From NCBI RefSeq assembly GCF_034424315.1, contig NZ_CP139972.1, forward strand, positions 2,604,001 through 2,668,000: a DNA stretch of 64,000 bases. Direction: 5' to 3'. Each line of letters begins with the position of its first letter. Positions within the stretch are counted from its first letter, which is position 1. The notes beneath the pieces were generated by a model that saw only the letters and a list, made by a program, of their open reading frames with translations, did not search any database and was not told the origin of the DNA. The stretch is from Chitinophaga sancti. Its GTDB lineage: Bacteria > Bacteroidota > Bacteroidia > Chitinophagales > Chitinophagaceae. Below, one piece after another: positions 9,291 through 18,470 of the stretch. The translations under genes were made by a program, and so were the position numbers.

Positions 9291-10079
9291 ATGGATAAAG
9301 CTACAACTGTAAAAGCCGTTTTTTTTGATATTGATGGTACACTTTTTAGTGCTAAAACGAAGTCCATACCGGCTTCGACGATACGTGCGCTGGAGTACCT
9401 TCGGGAACGTGGAATCAGGGTCTTTATTGCTACAGGTCGCTCCATCAATGCCATCAGTCATGTGCAGCACCTGAATTTTGATGGCTATATTACATTTAAT
9501 GGCGGGTGTTGTGTTGCTAAGGATAATAGCGTGTTATTCAAACAGGCACTGGATCCCCAGGATATTCAGCAATTATTGCACTATACCAGCCATCAGCCTC
9601 TGAATTTCTCACTAATGTACGAGGACTGCCATTTTGTAAACCAGGCAACGCCGGAGATCATCGCCATGTATGCTTACCTGAACCTTCCTGTACCGCCGCT
9701 TGTAGACAGAACGAACCCGGATGTTTGCAATATTTTGCAGGCGAATATCTTACTGAAACAGGAAGATGAGCTGGAATTCATGCATAACATTATGCCCAAT
9801 AGCATTGCTACCCGCTGGGCACCCCATTCTGCCGATATTAATCCGAAAGGGATCAGTAAAAAAGTAGGGGTAGAAGTATTCTGCGAACATTTTGGGTTTC
9901 ATATATCGGAGACCATGTCTTTCGGAGATGGTGGAAATGATATTGAAATGCTGAGGCATACCGCCATTGGTGTGGCCATGGGTAATGCGACAGCCGATGT
10001 AAAAGCGGTAGCAGATTATGTAACGGATGACATTGATAATGATGGCATCTGGAAAGCACTGCTGTATTTTAAAATTTAG
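9291..10079 (+). CDS. Cof-type HAD phosphatase (HAD-IIB)
   Basis: A 262-residue cytoplasmic hydrolase. Motif I is FFDIDGTLF near residue 11, with the two aspartates for nucleophile and acid. Motif II is IATGRS near 45, Lys is in the NPKGISKK segment and motif IV is GDGGNDIEML near 205. The cap is of the C2B type. Relatives dephosphorylate sugar phosphates or FMN-like compounds; the substrate here is unknown. It pairs with a second Cof-type gene at 11953 on the other strand. Confidence 0.92.
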   Translation: MDKATTVKAVFFDIDGTLFSAKTKSIPASTIRALEYLRERGIRVFIATGRSINAISHVQHLNFDGYITFNGGCCVAKDNSVLFKQALDPQDIQQLLHYTSHQPLNFSLMYEDCHFVNQATPEIIAMYAYLNLPVPPLVDRTNPDVCNILQANILLKQEDELEFMHNIMPNSIATRWAPHSADINPKGISKKVGVEVFCEHFGFHISETMSFGDGGNDIEMLRHTAIGVAMGNATADVKAVADYVTDDIDNDGIWKALLYFKI

Positions 10080-10238
10080 CCTTCTATGTTGCAGGCGGAC
10101 TTGCCATTTTTGTTTTAAAAATTTTATTGAAAGGCCCTTTTGACAGTTTGCCTGTATTACTTCTACCTTATCCATCCCTGCGGGCAACATCCGTTTGCCC
10201 GGTTAATCTGCCAGTTTATTAAATAGCGATGGGCGTTT

Positions 10239-10660
10239 CGCGCAGCCAGTTCCTAAACGGGATGTCGGTTATCCGTGTGTCGGCGTCAGTAAGGGGGGCC
10301 TTATTGGCAACCCGGTGACTGGCTTAGTCGGGCTCAGCCAGTTCCTTACCGGGATGTCGGTTACCCGTGTACCGGCGTCAGTAAGGGGGATACCTTATTG
10401 GCAACCCGGTGACTGGCTTAGTCGGGCGCAGCCAGTTCCTTAACGGGATGTTGGTTATCCGTGTGTCGGCGTCAGTAAGGGGGATACCTTATTGGCAACC
10501 CGGTGGTTCGCTTAGTGCGGCTCAGCCAGTTCCCTACCGGGATGTCGGTTATCTATGTGTCCCAGTAAGGAGAACCCTATTAGCAACACGATGGTTCGCT
10601 TCGTGGGGGTCAACTCGGCCAGTTCCTGAACATAGGCCGAACCTTATGGCAACGGTTCAT
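10239..10660. repeat. Tandem repeat, ~93-bp unit, about 4.5 copies
   Basis: Units begin at about 10241, 10333, 10427, 10521 and 10614 with (cg/ct)cagccagttcc. Each contains gggatgtcggttatcc, a gtcagtaagggg stretch, ttggcaaccc and a gcttagtcggg end. The first three units are very similar; the fourth and the partial fifth are more diverged. It is G-rich on this strand. Open frames run through it but shift between copies, so I do not treat it as coding. The rest of 10080-11105 holds the inverted repeat at 10684-10737 and no gene. Confidence 0.8.
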
Positions 10661-10683
10661 TAATACGGTACTAAAAGATCATG

Positions 10684-10737
10684 ATAAGGTCACTTGTATA
10701 TCGATTGGATATTGAGGTGATATTAAGGTGACCTTAT
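10684..10737. repeat. 10-bp perfect inverted repeat after the tandem array
   Basis: ataaggtcac at 10684-10693 and gtgaccttat at 10728-10737, spaced by 34 bases. The spacer has a second partial aggtga repeat. It may be a hairpin or a protein-binding site. There is no T run, so it is not a convincing terminator. Confidence 0.5.
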
Positions 10738-11105
10738 AGTAAACCGATAATGCCGTTATCCCTCTATGTTCGGGCCCTCGCTTTACCCTGTTATTTAGGT
10801 ACATTATTAACGTATCCCGGCTCCTCCGCAGGTATCCCGGATTGGTCTGTTTTTGTGAAAGAGCAAAAACAAACCTTTATATATTCCTGATTTTCAACAC
10901 AAAGTGCACTTTTTATGAAAATCAAGCAATCCTTTACGAAAAGGACCTCCTGCTCCTTCAGTTAGAATGAGATTCCGGAAGTAAATGTGAAAGATGGTGC
11001 TGTTTAGTACCTGCTAACCGGGATGGTGTTTCTGAGCCGTTCAGGCAAGTTATTTGAGCTACGGGGAGTATATTTATACCTCATAAGCACCTAGCTTTGT
11101 ATATT

Positions 11106-11924
11106 ATGAAGGATCCGACCGAAATACTTACAGGAGTCATCTTTTACTCCCATCTCACATCCAAACGGAAAGAGGTGGCCGCATTCATGGCGCATAACAC
11201 ACTGATCCTGATGGTGGAGGGGCAATTATCAATTGAGACGGCAGGCGGGAAAACGATCCTGCAAAAGGGTGATATAATGCTTGTGGGGAAGAATCAGCTG
11301 GCTACATTGACGAAAATACCATCAGCGGAAGGAAACTATGAAACCATTGTAATCGTATTACAGGAGGACCTGCTCAGAACGATTGCCCTGGAAGAAAAAA
11401 TAGAGGTCAGGGAGCCATATACCGGTTCCCCCTTTGTGCTCATTCCACCGAATGATTTTATGCAGGGGTATTTTCAGTCAGTGCTCCCTTATGTGCGCCA
11501 TCCGGATAAAAAGATCAGAGCCAGCATGGGGATGCTGAAAGTAAGAGAAGGAGTTACCTTGTTGCTATATGCTATGCCTTCTTTGAATAGTTTATTGTTC
11601 GACTTTTCAGCGCCTTATAAAATAGACCTTAAAAAGTTCATGTTAAGCCATTATCACTTCAATTTACCGGTTGAGAAATTTGCGCAGCTGACAGGGAGAA
11701 GTCTGGCGGCATTTAAGCGGGATTTCAAAAAGGTATTTGACGCGGCACCGAGACAATGGCTGCTGGAAAAGCGATTGGTGGAAGCCCGGCACCTGATAGA
11801 AAAGAAAAATAAAAAGCCATCAGCGATCTATCTTGATTTAGGATTTGAAAGCCTGTCTCATTTTTCGCGCACGTTTAAGAAGATGTTTGGAAAGGTACCT
11901 TCGGCATGCATTCCCGCTTTGTAA
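11106..11924 (+). CDS. AraC-family transcriptional regulator
   Basis: A 272-residue regulator from the ATG at 11106. The frame opens at an upstream TTG, but the ATG gives the better start. The N-terminal ~110 residues are cupin-like (LILMVEGQLSIETAGGKTILQKGDIML). The C-terminal HTH pair spans ~180-270 (LTGRSLAAFKRDFKKVF, YLDLGFESLSHFSRTFKKMFG). A -7-like TAGCTTTG box at 11092-11099 lies only seven bases before the ATG, which suggests a leaderless or near-leaderless mRNA. It is convergent with the Cof phosphatase at 11953. The target is unknown. Confidence 0.88.
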   Translation: MKDPTEILTGVIFYSHLTSKRKEVAAFMAHNTLILMVEGQLSIETAGGKTILQKGDIMLVGKNQLATLTKIPSAEGNYETIVIVLQEDLLRTIALEEKIEVREPYTGSPFVLIPPNDFMQGYFQSVLPYVRHPDKKIRASMGMLKVREGVTLLLYAMPSLNSLLFDFSAPYKIDLKKFMLSHYHFNLPVEKFAQLTGRSLAAFKRDFKKVFDAAPRQWLLEKRLVEARHLIEKKNKKPSAIYLDLGFESLSHFSRTFKKMFGKVPSACIPAL

Positions 11925-11952
11925 CCAGTTCCCTGGAGGTAAGTACCTTTTG

Positions 11953-12744
11953 TTATGCATTGAAACACAGCGCTTCTATCACATCGAGTACCCCAGCTTC
12001 ATTGTTACCTTTCTCTGTTATGAAGTTCGCCGCCTCAATGATGGCAGGATGCGCATTCTTCATGGCATAGCTATATTTTGCATGCTTCATCATTTCATAG
12101 TCATTCAGATAATCGCCAAAGGCCAGTGTTTCATCAGCAGTGATCTGGTTCACTTCCTGTATCACCTTCAGGGCTTCTCCTTTATTGGCATCCCTGCGGG
12201 TTACATCTACCCAGAATGCTCCTCCGAGGGTCACCTTCAGCCTGTCGGCAAATGACTGGTAGTGCGGGTAGGCGTGCTGTTCAGCACCTGCCAGGTCGAG
12301 TACGGACATCTTCAGCACCGGATCATTCAGCCTGGTCAGATCTTCTACTATTTTGATGTTTTTCTGGAATACCAGCACCCTGTCCAGCAGCACCTGGGCT
12401 TCACTTTCCAGGTACCAGCAATCTTTACCACAGAGTACGGGAAAGGTATTTTCAATGGCACGGGAGGTTTTCACCAATGCGTCTATTTCTTCGTGGGGTA
12501 ATGGCTTGGACATGATTTCTCTTTTATCATACATGATAAAACTGCCATTGTCCGAAATGGCATATACATGTCCCATTAAAGGTTTGAAATTTTCAGTAAT
12601 GCTGAAATGTGGTCTTCCGGTGGCAATGCCCAGCTTTACTCCTTTTTTTAACAGTCGGGTGGCAATATCCCAAAAACGCTCCGGTACCTGGTGCTGATCA
12701 TTCAGCAATGTACCATCGAGGTCGGTTACTACTAATTTAATCAT
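11953..12744 (-). CDS. Cof-type HAD phosphatase (HAD-IIB)
   Basis: A 263-residue hydrolase. Motif I is VVTDLDGTLLN at the N-terminus, motif II is IATGRP, the conserved Lys is in RRDANKGEAL and motif IV is AFGDYLNDYEMM. The length and C2 cap match the family. It probably acts on a sugar phosphate or another phosphorylated metabolite in the cytoplasm. It is convergent with the AraC gene, with only 28 bp between the two stops and no clear terminator. Confidence 0.92.
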   Translation of the reverse strand: MIKLVVTDLDGTLLNDQHQVPERFWDIATRLLKKGVKLGIATGRPHFSITENFKPLMGHVYAISDNGSFIMYDKREIMSKPLPHEEIDALVKTSRAIENTFPVLCGKDCWYLESEAQVLLDRVLVFQKNIKIVEDLTRLNDPVLKMSVLDLAGAEQHAYPHYQSFADRLKVTLGGAFWVDVTRRDANKGEALKVIQEVNQITADETLAFGDYLNDYEMMKHAKYSYAMKNAHPAIIEAANFITEKGNNEAGVLDVIEALCFNA

Positions 12745-13050
12745 ACTGCAAATTTACTATCTATTATTTATCTCTTCCGGAATTCTGTTAAGTTCTTCGT
12801 CGCTTTCTGCTCATGTGCACGCCTGATTGATATTATCAGGGCAGTTTCCGGTCTGTTTTTATCCTTCTATACAAAGGGCCATTTTATCAAATAATATTAA
12901 ATGTCAATTTTACACCAATTTTTCTGCAATGGGTATTTTTAATGTGGCTGTTTTGTATATTTACGTCAATGACAGCTATTCTTTGAACAGGATGAATGTA
13001 AATAGCATCGTGTGATAACTGTCAGGTGAAACGTCAACAAATTCCATGAT
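12745..13050. other. Intergenic promoter region, no gene seen
   Basis: A 306-bp gap between the divergent HAD and GH97 genes. It is AT-rich. A ttttgtatatttacg stretch near 12950-12964 resembles a Bacteroidota -7 region and could start transcription toward the GH97 gene, but the match to TAnnTTTG is imperfect. The open frame within it lacks protein-like composition. Confidence 0.35.
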
Positions 13051-15000
13051 ATGTCAAAACGAATGTTACTATGCCTCTTCATGTCTGCATTTGCAGGTAC
13101 TGAAGCCTTTGCCCAGAAAAATGATGCGCTTGTAAAAAGCCCGGACAGCCAGTTGTCAGTGAATGTACAACTCCGGGAAGGGAAAGCTTATTATAGTGTT
13201 ACCTATGCAGGCAGGTCGATCATTGAACCATCCCGCATAGGGCTGCTGAGTGATCTGGGTGATTTTTCACAACAACTACAATGGGCAGGCAGGGAGAAAA
13301 AACTGCTGCAGGAACAATACTCGCTGGACAGGGGTAAGGTGAGCAGGGTAGACTACAAAGCCAATGAGCTACGTTGTGCGTTTATCAATGCTGGTAAAGA
13401 TACCCTGGAGGTGCTGTTCAGGGTGAGCAACCGGGATGTGGCTTTCTCTTACCGGATCCCCAAAAATGGTAAAGGGGCAGTTGCCTGCACGGTAGAAAAG
13501 GAAGTAACAGGTTTTGATTTCCCTGCGAAAACGACCACGTTTATTACCCAACAGGCATTGCCGATGACGGGCTGGATGCGGACCAAGCCTTCTTATGAGG
13601 AACCTTATTCCATAGAAGAAGCAGTGGGTGTTACTTCGCAAAATAAAGTAGGTTATACTTTTCCTGCCTTGTTTCATGTAGCCGGGCAGGCATGGGCATT
13701 GATCTCCGAAACGGGTGTGGGTGATAACTATGTAGGTACCCGTTTGAGTGAGGGCAGTACTGATGGATTATATACGATTGCATTTCCTCAAAGCGGCGAA
13801 AATAACGGGCAGGGGCCGGCAAGTGCTACTGCGCCACTACCTTTCCAGACATCATGGAAAACAATTACGGTAGGCAATGACCTGAAACCTATCGTAGCAT
13901 CTACGGTAGCGACGGATGTAGTGAAGCCGGTAGTAAAGTCAGATAAGCTCTTTACTCCGGGCAGGGCTACCTGGAGCTGGATCATCTGGCAGGATAGCAG
14001 TGCCAATTACAAGGACCAGGTGGCATATATTGACCTTGCAGCCAGTTTGAAAGCAGAATACGTGTTGATCGATGTATTGTGGGATGTGCTGATCGGGAAA
14101 GAGAAAATGGCCGAATTAGCCCGATATGCGGCTTCAAAAGGTGTTGGACTGATACTCTGGTATAATAGTAACGGATCATGGAATGACGCGCCTTATACGC
14201 CTAAAAACCGTATGAGTGACAGGACTGTTCGCCGGGAGGAAATGGCCTGGTTACAAAAGATCGGGATTAAGGGCTTAAAAGTCGATTTCTTTGGCGGTGA
14301 TAAACAGGTGACCATGCAGCTGTACCACGATATACTGGCGGATGCGGCTGAATATGGGCTGGTGATCAACTTTCATGGCGCGACCCTGCCAAGGGGATGG
14401 GACCGGATGTATCCAAACTGGGTGAGCAGTGAGGCGGTACTGGCATCAGAGAACCTGGTATTCCAGCAATCTTTCTGTGATAATTATCCGCAGACGGCCA
14501 CCATTTATCCTTTTACCCGTAATGCAGTGGCACCGATGGATTTTGCACCGGTGTTCCTGAACAAACGCCTGAACCGTAACCCGGAAAAAGGAAATTTCAG
14601 ACGTACTACAGATGCTTTTGAAATGGCAACGGCGGTGTTGTTCTTTTCACCTGTACAGCATTGGGGATTGACACCTGATAACCTGGAAGGCACGCCGGAA
14701 TACCTGCTGGACTTTATCAGGAATGTGCCCACCACCTGGGATGAGACCCGTTTGATTGATGGTTATCCCGGGAAGTATTGTGTGATTGCACGCCGTAAAG
14801 GTAGTAAATGGTATGTGGCAGCGGTGAACGGGGAGCCGGCAGAAAAGACGATTACGATAAAATTGCCTATGCTGGAGAATAAAGAGGTGTCAATAATTAA
14901 GGATGGCGAGGGCCAGGCGTCCGTATTGCAAAAACAAAAAGTAGGTACGAGTGTGACAATTACTTTGAAGAAAGCGGGAGGTGCGGTGCTGTTTAATTAA
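13051..15000 (+). CDS. Glycoside hydrolase family 97 (alpha-glucosidase/alpha-galactosidase)
   Basis: A 649-residue exported enzyme with a signal peptide ending EAFAQ. It has an N-terminal beta-super-sandwich (~30-280), a TIM barrel (~290-560) and a C-terminal beta domain, the SusB arrangement. Barrel landmarks include WSWIIWQD, VLIDVLWD, LILWYNSNG and GLKVDFFGGDKQ; the Asp in the last is where retaining GH97 alpha-galactosidases place their nucleophile. Whether this member is inverting or retaining should be decided by alignment. It probably acts in the periplasm on alpha-linked oligosaccharides. It is a lone gene followed by a strong terminator. Confidence 0.9.
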   Translation: MSKRMLLCLFMSAFAGTEAFAQKNDALVKSPDSQLSVNVQLREGKAYYSVTYAGRSIIEPSRIGLLSDLGDFSQQLQWAGREKKLLQEQYSLDRGKVSRVDYKANELRCAFINAGKDTLEVLFRVSNRDVAFSYRIPKNGKGAVACTVEKEVTGFDFPAKTTTFITQQALPMTGWMRTKPSYEEPYSIEEAVGVTSQNKVGYTFPALFHVAGQAWALISETGVGDNYVGTRLSEGSTDGLYTIAFPQSGENNGQGPASATAPLPFQTSWKTITVGNDLKPIVASTVATDVVKPVVKSDKLFTPGRATWSWIIWQDSSANYKDQVAYIDLAASLKAEYVLIDVLWDVLIGKEKMAELARYAASKGVGLILWYNSNGSWNDAPYTPKNRMSDRTVRREEMAWLQKIGIKGLKVDFFGGDKQVTMQLYHDILADAAEYGLVINFHGATLPRGWDRMYPNWVSSEAVLASENLVFQQSFCDNYPQTATIYPFTRNAVAPMDFAPVFLNKRLNRNPEKGNFRRTTDAFEMATAVLFFSPVQHWGLTPDNLEGTPEYLLDFIRNVPTTWDETRLIDGYPGKYCVIARRKGSKWYVAAVNGEPAEKTITIKLPMLENKEVSIIKDGEGQASVLQKQKVGTSVTITLKKAGGAVLFN

Positions 15001-15031
15001 GTAAATTAATTTGTTCTTTTTTATATAAAAG

Positions 15032-15066
15032 AGGCTGTATCATAAATCCGATACAGCCTTTTTTTA
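15032..15066 (+). terminator. Intrinsic terminator of the GH97 gene
   Basis: A 10-bp perfect stem, aggctgtatc with gatacagcct, with an eight-base loop, followed by a run of T. It lies 31 bases after the GH97 stop codon. Confidence 0.9.
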
Positions 15067-15275
15067 TTCGTATCCCGGATGGAGTCGTGTTCCCGTTTAA
15101 GCAAATCTCAGCGGCTATTTTTATTTATGGGCCAACCTCATTTTGTTGTTGGCTTTGATTGGATAATGGCCAGGTAAGAGGTTATAAAAGCTAGCCAGCT
15201 TCCAGATCCTGTCATACTTTCTTTCGATGCATATTGCAGCATTTCCATGAGAACAGGCGATACCTGGCTTGTAAA

Positions 15276-15866
15276 TTATTTTAAGGTCTCCAGGTAAGAT
15301 TTTAGCTGTTTTAAAAACAGGATATACGGGCTGTTGCTATTTTCGAGTTTGCCGAAATTACGTACGCCCCAGTAGCCGGACATCACGAACATGGTCACCT
15401 GTTTTGAATTGACATCCCTGCGTACTGTTCCGTTCTTCCTGCCCCGCTCAAGCGCAGCGACCATGATCTTGGTCCACTCGTGTGTCAGTTCATTCAGGGC
15501 GGCATTGAAGTCCTCATTCCAGGGGCTCATTTCAGCTGCGAAGTTAGCCACGGGGCATCCATGTTCAACTTTGAGGAATTTATCTTCCATGAGCAAATGA
15601 TGGATCAGCCCATAAATTGCATCCAGTGGTGGGGCATCGGTTTTTAAAGGCTCAATGAAACTTTGTGCCAGGGTAGGTTTCATCAATTCATTGATGATGG
15701 CGATCCCCATCTCATCTTTGTTTTTGAAATGATAGTAGAATGCACCTTTGGTCACCTTTGTGGTGGCAATGATATCGTCAATACTGGTGGTTTTGTACCC
15801 TTTGACGTAAATCAGCTCAAATGCTTTCTCTAAAATATTCATCCTTGTTGCCTCAGCCTTTTTCAT
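15276..15866 (-). CDS. TetR/AcrR-family repressor
   Basis: A 196-residue regulator. The N-terminal helix-turn-helix (TKVTKGAFYYHFKNKDEMG, ~35-55) is strongly TetR-like, and the remaining helices form the ligand-binding and dimer domain. A perfect two-fold palindrome of TetR-operator type lies at 17051-17076, upstream of the membrane-protein operon that ends just before this gene, so this protein is a good candidate to bind there (inference). The ligand is unknown. Confidence 0.9.
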   Translation of the reverse strand: MKKAEATRMNILEKAFELIYVKGYKTTSIDDIIATTKVTKGAFYYHFKNKDEMGIAIINELMKPTLAQSFIEPLKTDAPPLDAIYGLIHHLLMEDKFLKVEHGCPVANFAAEMSPWNEDFNAALNELTHEWTKIMVAALERGRKNGTVRRDVNSKQVTMFVMSGYWGVRNFGKLENSNSPYILFLKQLKSYLETLK

Positions 15867-16029
15867 CCGGATCGTTTTATTTTACCTTCAAATATTAATC
15901 ACAATTTCGGATTTAATTTCTATACGTAAAACATAATCAATACCAGGTTGAATATGCCATTTTTTCAAGGGTGTTGCGGCCGGCATAATTAAATTCAATA
16001 CGATCCACGAGCCAAATCAATCTATCGGA

Positions 16030-16231
16030 TCAATATGCTTTCAGGGTTTTGATGTACTGCTTCAGCAGCTGTAGCCCTTACTCATGAATAATAGTAGTGC
16101 CGATCTTAGGTAGATGGAATTCCCCCATCGTCGATCATATGCTGCATGTTGAATTCAATGCCGGCGCGGTTTAGGAGCATGCAGGCCATTATCAGTATGA
16201 TAATAACGGCGACATACTTAGCTCCTTTCAT
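16030..16231 (-). pseudogene. Probably broken small membrane-protein gene
   Basis: An ATG at 16229-16231 overlaps the end of the DUF3817 gene and opens a 41-codon frame with one hydrophobic helix (VAVIIILIMACMLL), ending at a TAA at 16106-16108. If one base is skipped at that stop, the next frame reads on with KIGTTIIHE, meets an in-frame stop, then continues GLQLLKQYIKTLKAY to 16030. This pattern suggests a ~65-residue gene with one frameshift and one nonsense change. The 41-residue form alone could also be a working small protein. Confidence 0.4.
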
Positions 16232-16547
16232 TGCTTGCTGCGGGTGCCAGGATGTACCTGTCAATATAGAAAGTGCCGAATGGAATAATACAGCCGAGTA
16301 AAACCTTCCAGGAGGTCTCGGAAAACTTCCACTTGTACGTTACGCCTACACTCAGTGTGGTGATGACAAATAAGGTAAACAGCAAGCCATGGATCGGGCC
16401 CATTAATTTAACCAGGGCAGGTTGGCCCGCCCAGTATTTTAAGGGCACGGCAATAAATAGCAGGATGATCAGCGAGATCCCTTCCAGGAATGAGATGATC
16501 CTTAGACGACCGATTGGCGTCTTGAACAATTGTAACATAAGCTTCAT
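16218..16547 (-). CDS. DUF3817 integral membrane protein
   Basis: A 109-residue inner-membrane protein with three predicted helices. The family signature RIISFLEGISLIILLFIAVPLKY is near residue 17 (quoted in part: LEGISLIILL), followed by GPIHGLLF. It lies 6 bp downstream of the 16554 gene and is clearly in one operon with it. DUF3817 proteins are widespread and lack a firm function. Confidence 0.88.
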   Translation of the reverse strand: MKLMLQLFKTPIGRLRIISFLEGISLIILLFIAVPLKYWAGQPALVKLMGPIHGLLFTLFVITTLSVGVTYKWKFSETSWKVLLGCIIPFGTFYIDRYILAPAASNERS

Positions 16548-16553
16548 TAATTT

Positions 16554-17018
16554 TTAGAATGATCGGAAATAGGGCCGCTTAGCCAGTGGTGAAAACGGCC
16601 ATGGTATAGCAATCAATATGACCAGGAGTGCGATTGAAAACCATACCAGTATGGTCATGAATTTTTGCTTGTCCGTCTCCATCCGCTTTGCTTTTGCGGA
16701 TCCTATCGTCATTATTACAATAGCAGCTGTCATCAAAAAAACATGTAAGTAGCGGAAGAATGCTGCCTCACTGATGATCTTATGAGAAGATGAATCAACG
16801 ACACTGTATTTGACGATAGGGCTTATAATGTACAGGTAAAGACCGAGCATCAACTGGATATGCCCGATGGTAGCAGTTAAATGCCTGACAGTGTTGTTAA
16901 GTGGTGAGAATACCCTACCGGACCGGATGCCATTGCCTGCCATAACAATCGCATAGACAAGGCTGATGAGCACGAGGTACCGGTTAGCAGCATGTAAAAA
17001 TAAAAAGGTCTGATACAT
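16554..17018 (-). CDS. Four-helix membrane protein, first gene of a TetR-controlled operon
   Basis: A 154-residue protein with four hydrophobic segments (LVLISLVYAIVMAG, IGHIQLMLGLYLYI, HVFLMTAAIVIMTIG, WFSIALLVILIAIPW) and conserved-looking His residues (HAANR, RHLTATIGHIQ, RYLHVFLM) that recall cytochrome b561-like folds. It is not a family I can name with certainty. Its promoter has TACTTTTG as -7 box, with a perfect 26-bp palindrome over the upstream region, so it is probably repressed by a TetR protein. Confidence 0.75.
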   Translation of the reverse strand: MYQTFLFLHAANRYLVLISLVYAIVMAGNGIRSGRVFSPLNNTVRHLTATIGHIQLMLGLYLYIISPIVKYSVVDSSSHKIISEAAFFRYLHVFLMTAAIVIMTIGSAKAKRMETDKQKFMTILVWFSIALLVILIAIPWPFSPLAKRPYFRSF

Positions 17019-17037
17019 TGCTATTTTATTGACAAAG

Positions 17038-17076
17038 CAAAAGTAAATAAAAAAACATACTAGTTAGTATGTTTTT
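17038..17076 (-). promoter_or_regulatory. Promoter with perfect TetR-type operator
   Basis: On the minus strand TACTTTTG (plus 17038-17045) is a canonical -7 box about 20 bases before the ATG at 17018. Upstream of it, 17051-17076 is a perfect palindrome with 12-bp half sites (AAAAACATACTA) and a 2-bp centre. It covers the -33 zone, so a bound dimer would block RNA polymerase. The core tactagttagta is typical of TetR-family operators. Confidence 0.75.
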
Positions 17077-17122
17077 AAAAAAGTTTCTTTTGAAGTAATA
17101 AAAATGTTCATTTGGGGGCAAT

Positions 17123-17146
17123 AAAAAAAGCAGCGTTTCCGCTGCC
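17123..17146 (-). terminator. Terminator of fabH
   Basis: A stem gcagcg/cgctgc with a four-base loop (17130-17145), followed on the minus strand by a run of seven T. It lies about 30 bases past the fabH stop codon. Confidence 0.85.
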
Positions 17147-17173
17147 TCCTGGTATTAAAACATCAAACTAATC

Positions 17174-18232
17174 TTAGATACTTATTGGTTCGCTAACAGG
17201 CAAAGCGTATTCCAGCTTTTCTCTTTTAGCGCAGAGCTGCCCCCATTTCAAACAGGTAGCACCCCACGAAAATCCAGCGCCGAAAGTGGTGATCAGTAAA
17301 TTCTGACCGGGCTGGAAATCTTCAGCAAAATCCCACAATACCAGGGGAACGGTGGCGGAAGTAGTATTCCCGTATTTTTCTATGTTGATCTTAATTTTTT
17401 CGAAGGGGATATTGAGTCTTTCGCTCACAGCCTGGATAATTCTTTTATTAGCCTGGTGAGGAATTACCCAGTCAATTTCTTCTGCGTCGAGGTTATTTAG
17501 ATCCAGGGCTTCGGTGGAAGCCGCGGCCATTGATTCTACCGCGTTCTTAAAAACCAGTGCACCATTTTGCTTGATATAATGTGCGTTTTCATTTACGGTT
17601 TCAGCGCTGGCAGGGAACCTGGATCCGCCGGCTTTTACAACCAGGGAATCTGTTCCTCCTCCATCGGTTTTCATCACACTTCCCATTACGCCATAGTCTT
17701 CGGTAGTTGGTTCGAGTAAAACGGCACCTGCGCCGTCGCCAAAGAGGATACAGCTGTTTCTGTCCTTATAGTCAACGATAGAGCTCATTTTGTCGGCTCC
17801 GACTACGATGACTTTCTTATAGCGGCCGCTTTCGATCAGGCTGGCGCCTGTGGTAAGGCCGAACAGGAAGCCACTGCAGGCTCCATTGAGGTCAAAGCCA
17901 AAGGCATTGATAAGACCGCTTTTTTTACACACGAGGCTACTGGCAGGGGCCAGTAAATAGTCGGGAGTAGCGGTGGCCAGGATGACCGCCTCTATTTCTT
18001 CAGGATTAACCTTATAATTATCAAGTAAGTTTTGAATCGCTGATGCGGCCATGTCTGAAGTGGCCTCATCTTCTGCACTTGCAATACGTCGTTCTTCTAT
18101 GCCTGTGCGCTGCATAATCCATTCTTCAGAAGTATCCACAATTGTCGATAAAAACTGGTTCGTAAGTACTGTCGAGGGTACATAGCCTCCTAGTGCGCTG
18201 ATGGTAGCTCTGATCTCCTTTCTCATTTTCAT
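17174..18232 (-). CDS. fabH: 3-oxoacyl-ACP synthase III
   Basis: A 352-residue condensing enzyme that joins acetyl-CoA or another primer with malonyl-ACP to start fatty-acid synthesis. The catalytic triad is seen as Cys in NGACSGF, His in VIPHQANKRI and Asn in KYGNTTSAT. The start at 18232 (MKMRKEI) was preferred because the residues before it in the open frame do not match the family, whose proteins begin just before ATISALGGYVP. It is isolated from other fab genes, as is usual for extra FabH copies. A Bacteroidota genome may hold several, so a housekeeping role is likely but not sure. Confidence 0.92.
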   Translation of the reverse strand: MKMRKEIRATISALGGYVPSTVLTNQFLSTIVDTSEEWIMQRTGIEERRIASAEDEATSDMAASAIQNLLDNYKVNPEEIEAVILATATPDYLLAPASSLVCKKSGLINAFGFDLNGACSGFLFGLTTGASLIESGRYKKVIVVGADKMSSIVDYKDRNSCILFGDGAGAVLLEPTTEDYGVMGSVMKTDGGGTDSLVVKAGGSRFPASAETVNENAHYIKQNGALVFKNAVESMAAASTEALDLNNLDAEEIDWVIPHQANKRIIQAVSERLNIPFEKIKINIEKYGNTTSATVPLVLWDFAEDFQPGQNLLITTFGAGFSWGATCLKWGQLCAKREKLEYALPVSEPISI

Positions 18233-18470
18233 TAAATCTATCACAGAAAATCTGGGATGCAAAGGTAACTTAAAGTAAAAGCAGTTGAACTTTTTTTTCC
18301 AGCAAATTTAGTACCGGCAAGTCAAACTCATTGATTCTAATTATTTATATATGATATTAATCAGCTAAAATGACTATACTTTGACTGAAAAGCGGTGATT
18401 TTGTGCCCAAAACTGGCATTTTGTTCCCCAAAATAGCGTTTAGTGATTTTTGTTAAAATGCCCCGTTTAT

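Noticed and set aside
10239..10660. CRISPR array
   Set aside because: The whole ~93-bp unit is repeated with no unique spacers, and no cas gene is near.
10409..10663. Open frame across the tandem repeat
   Set aside because: The frame depends on the unit length in only part of the array, has no start region and shifts between units.
12827..13015. 62-residue frame in the intergenic region before the GH97 gene
   Set aside because: Composition is unlike the neighbours, and it occupies the probable promoter.
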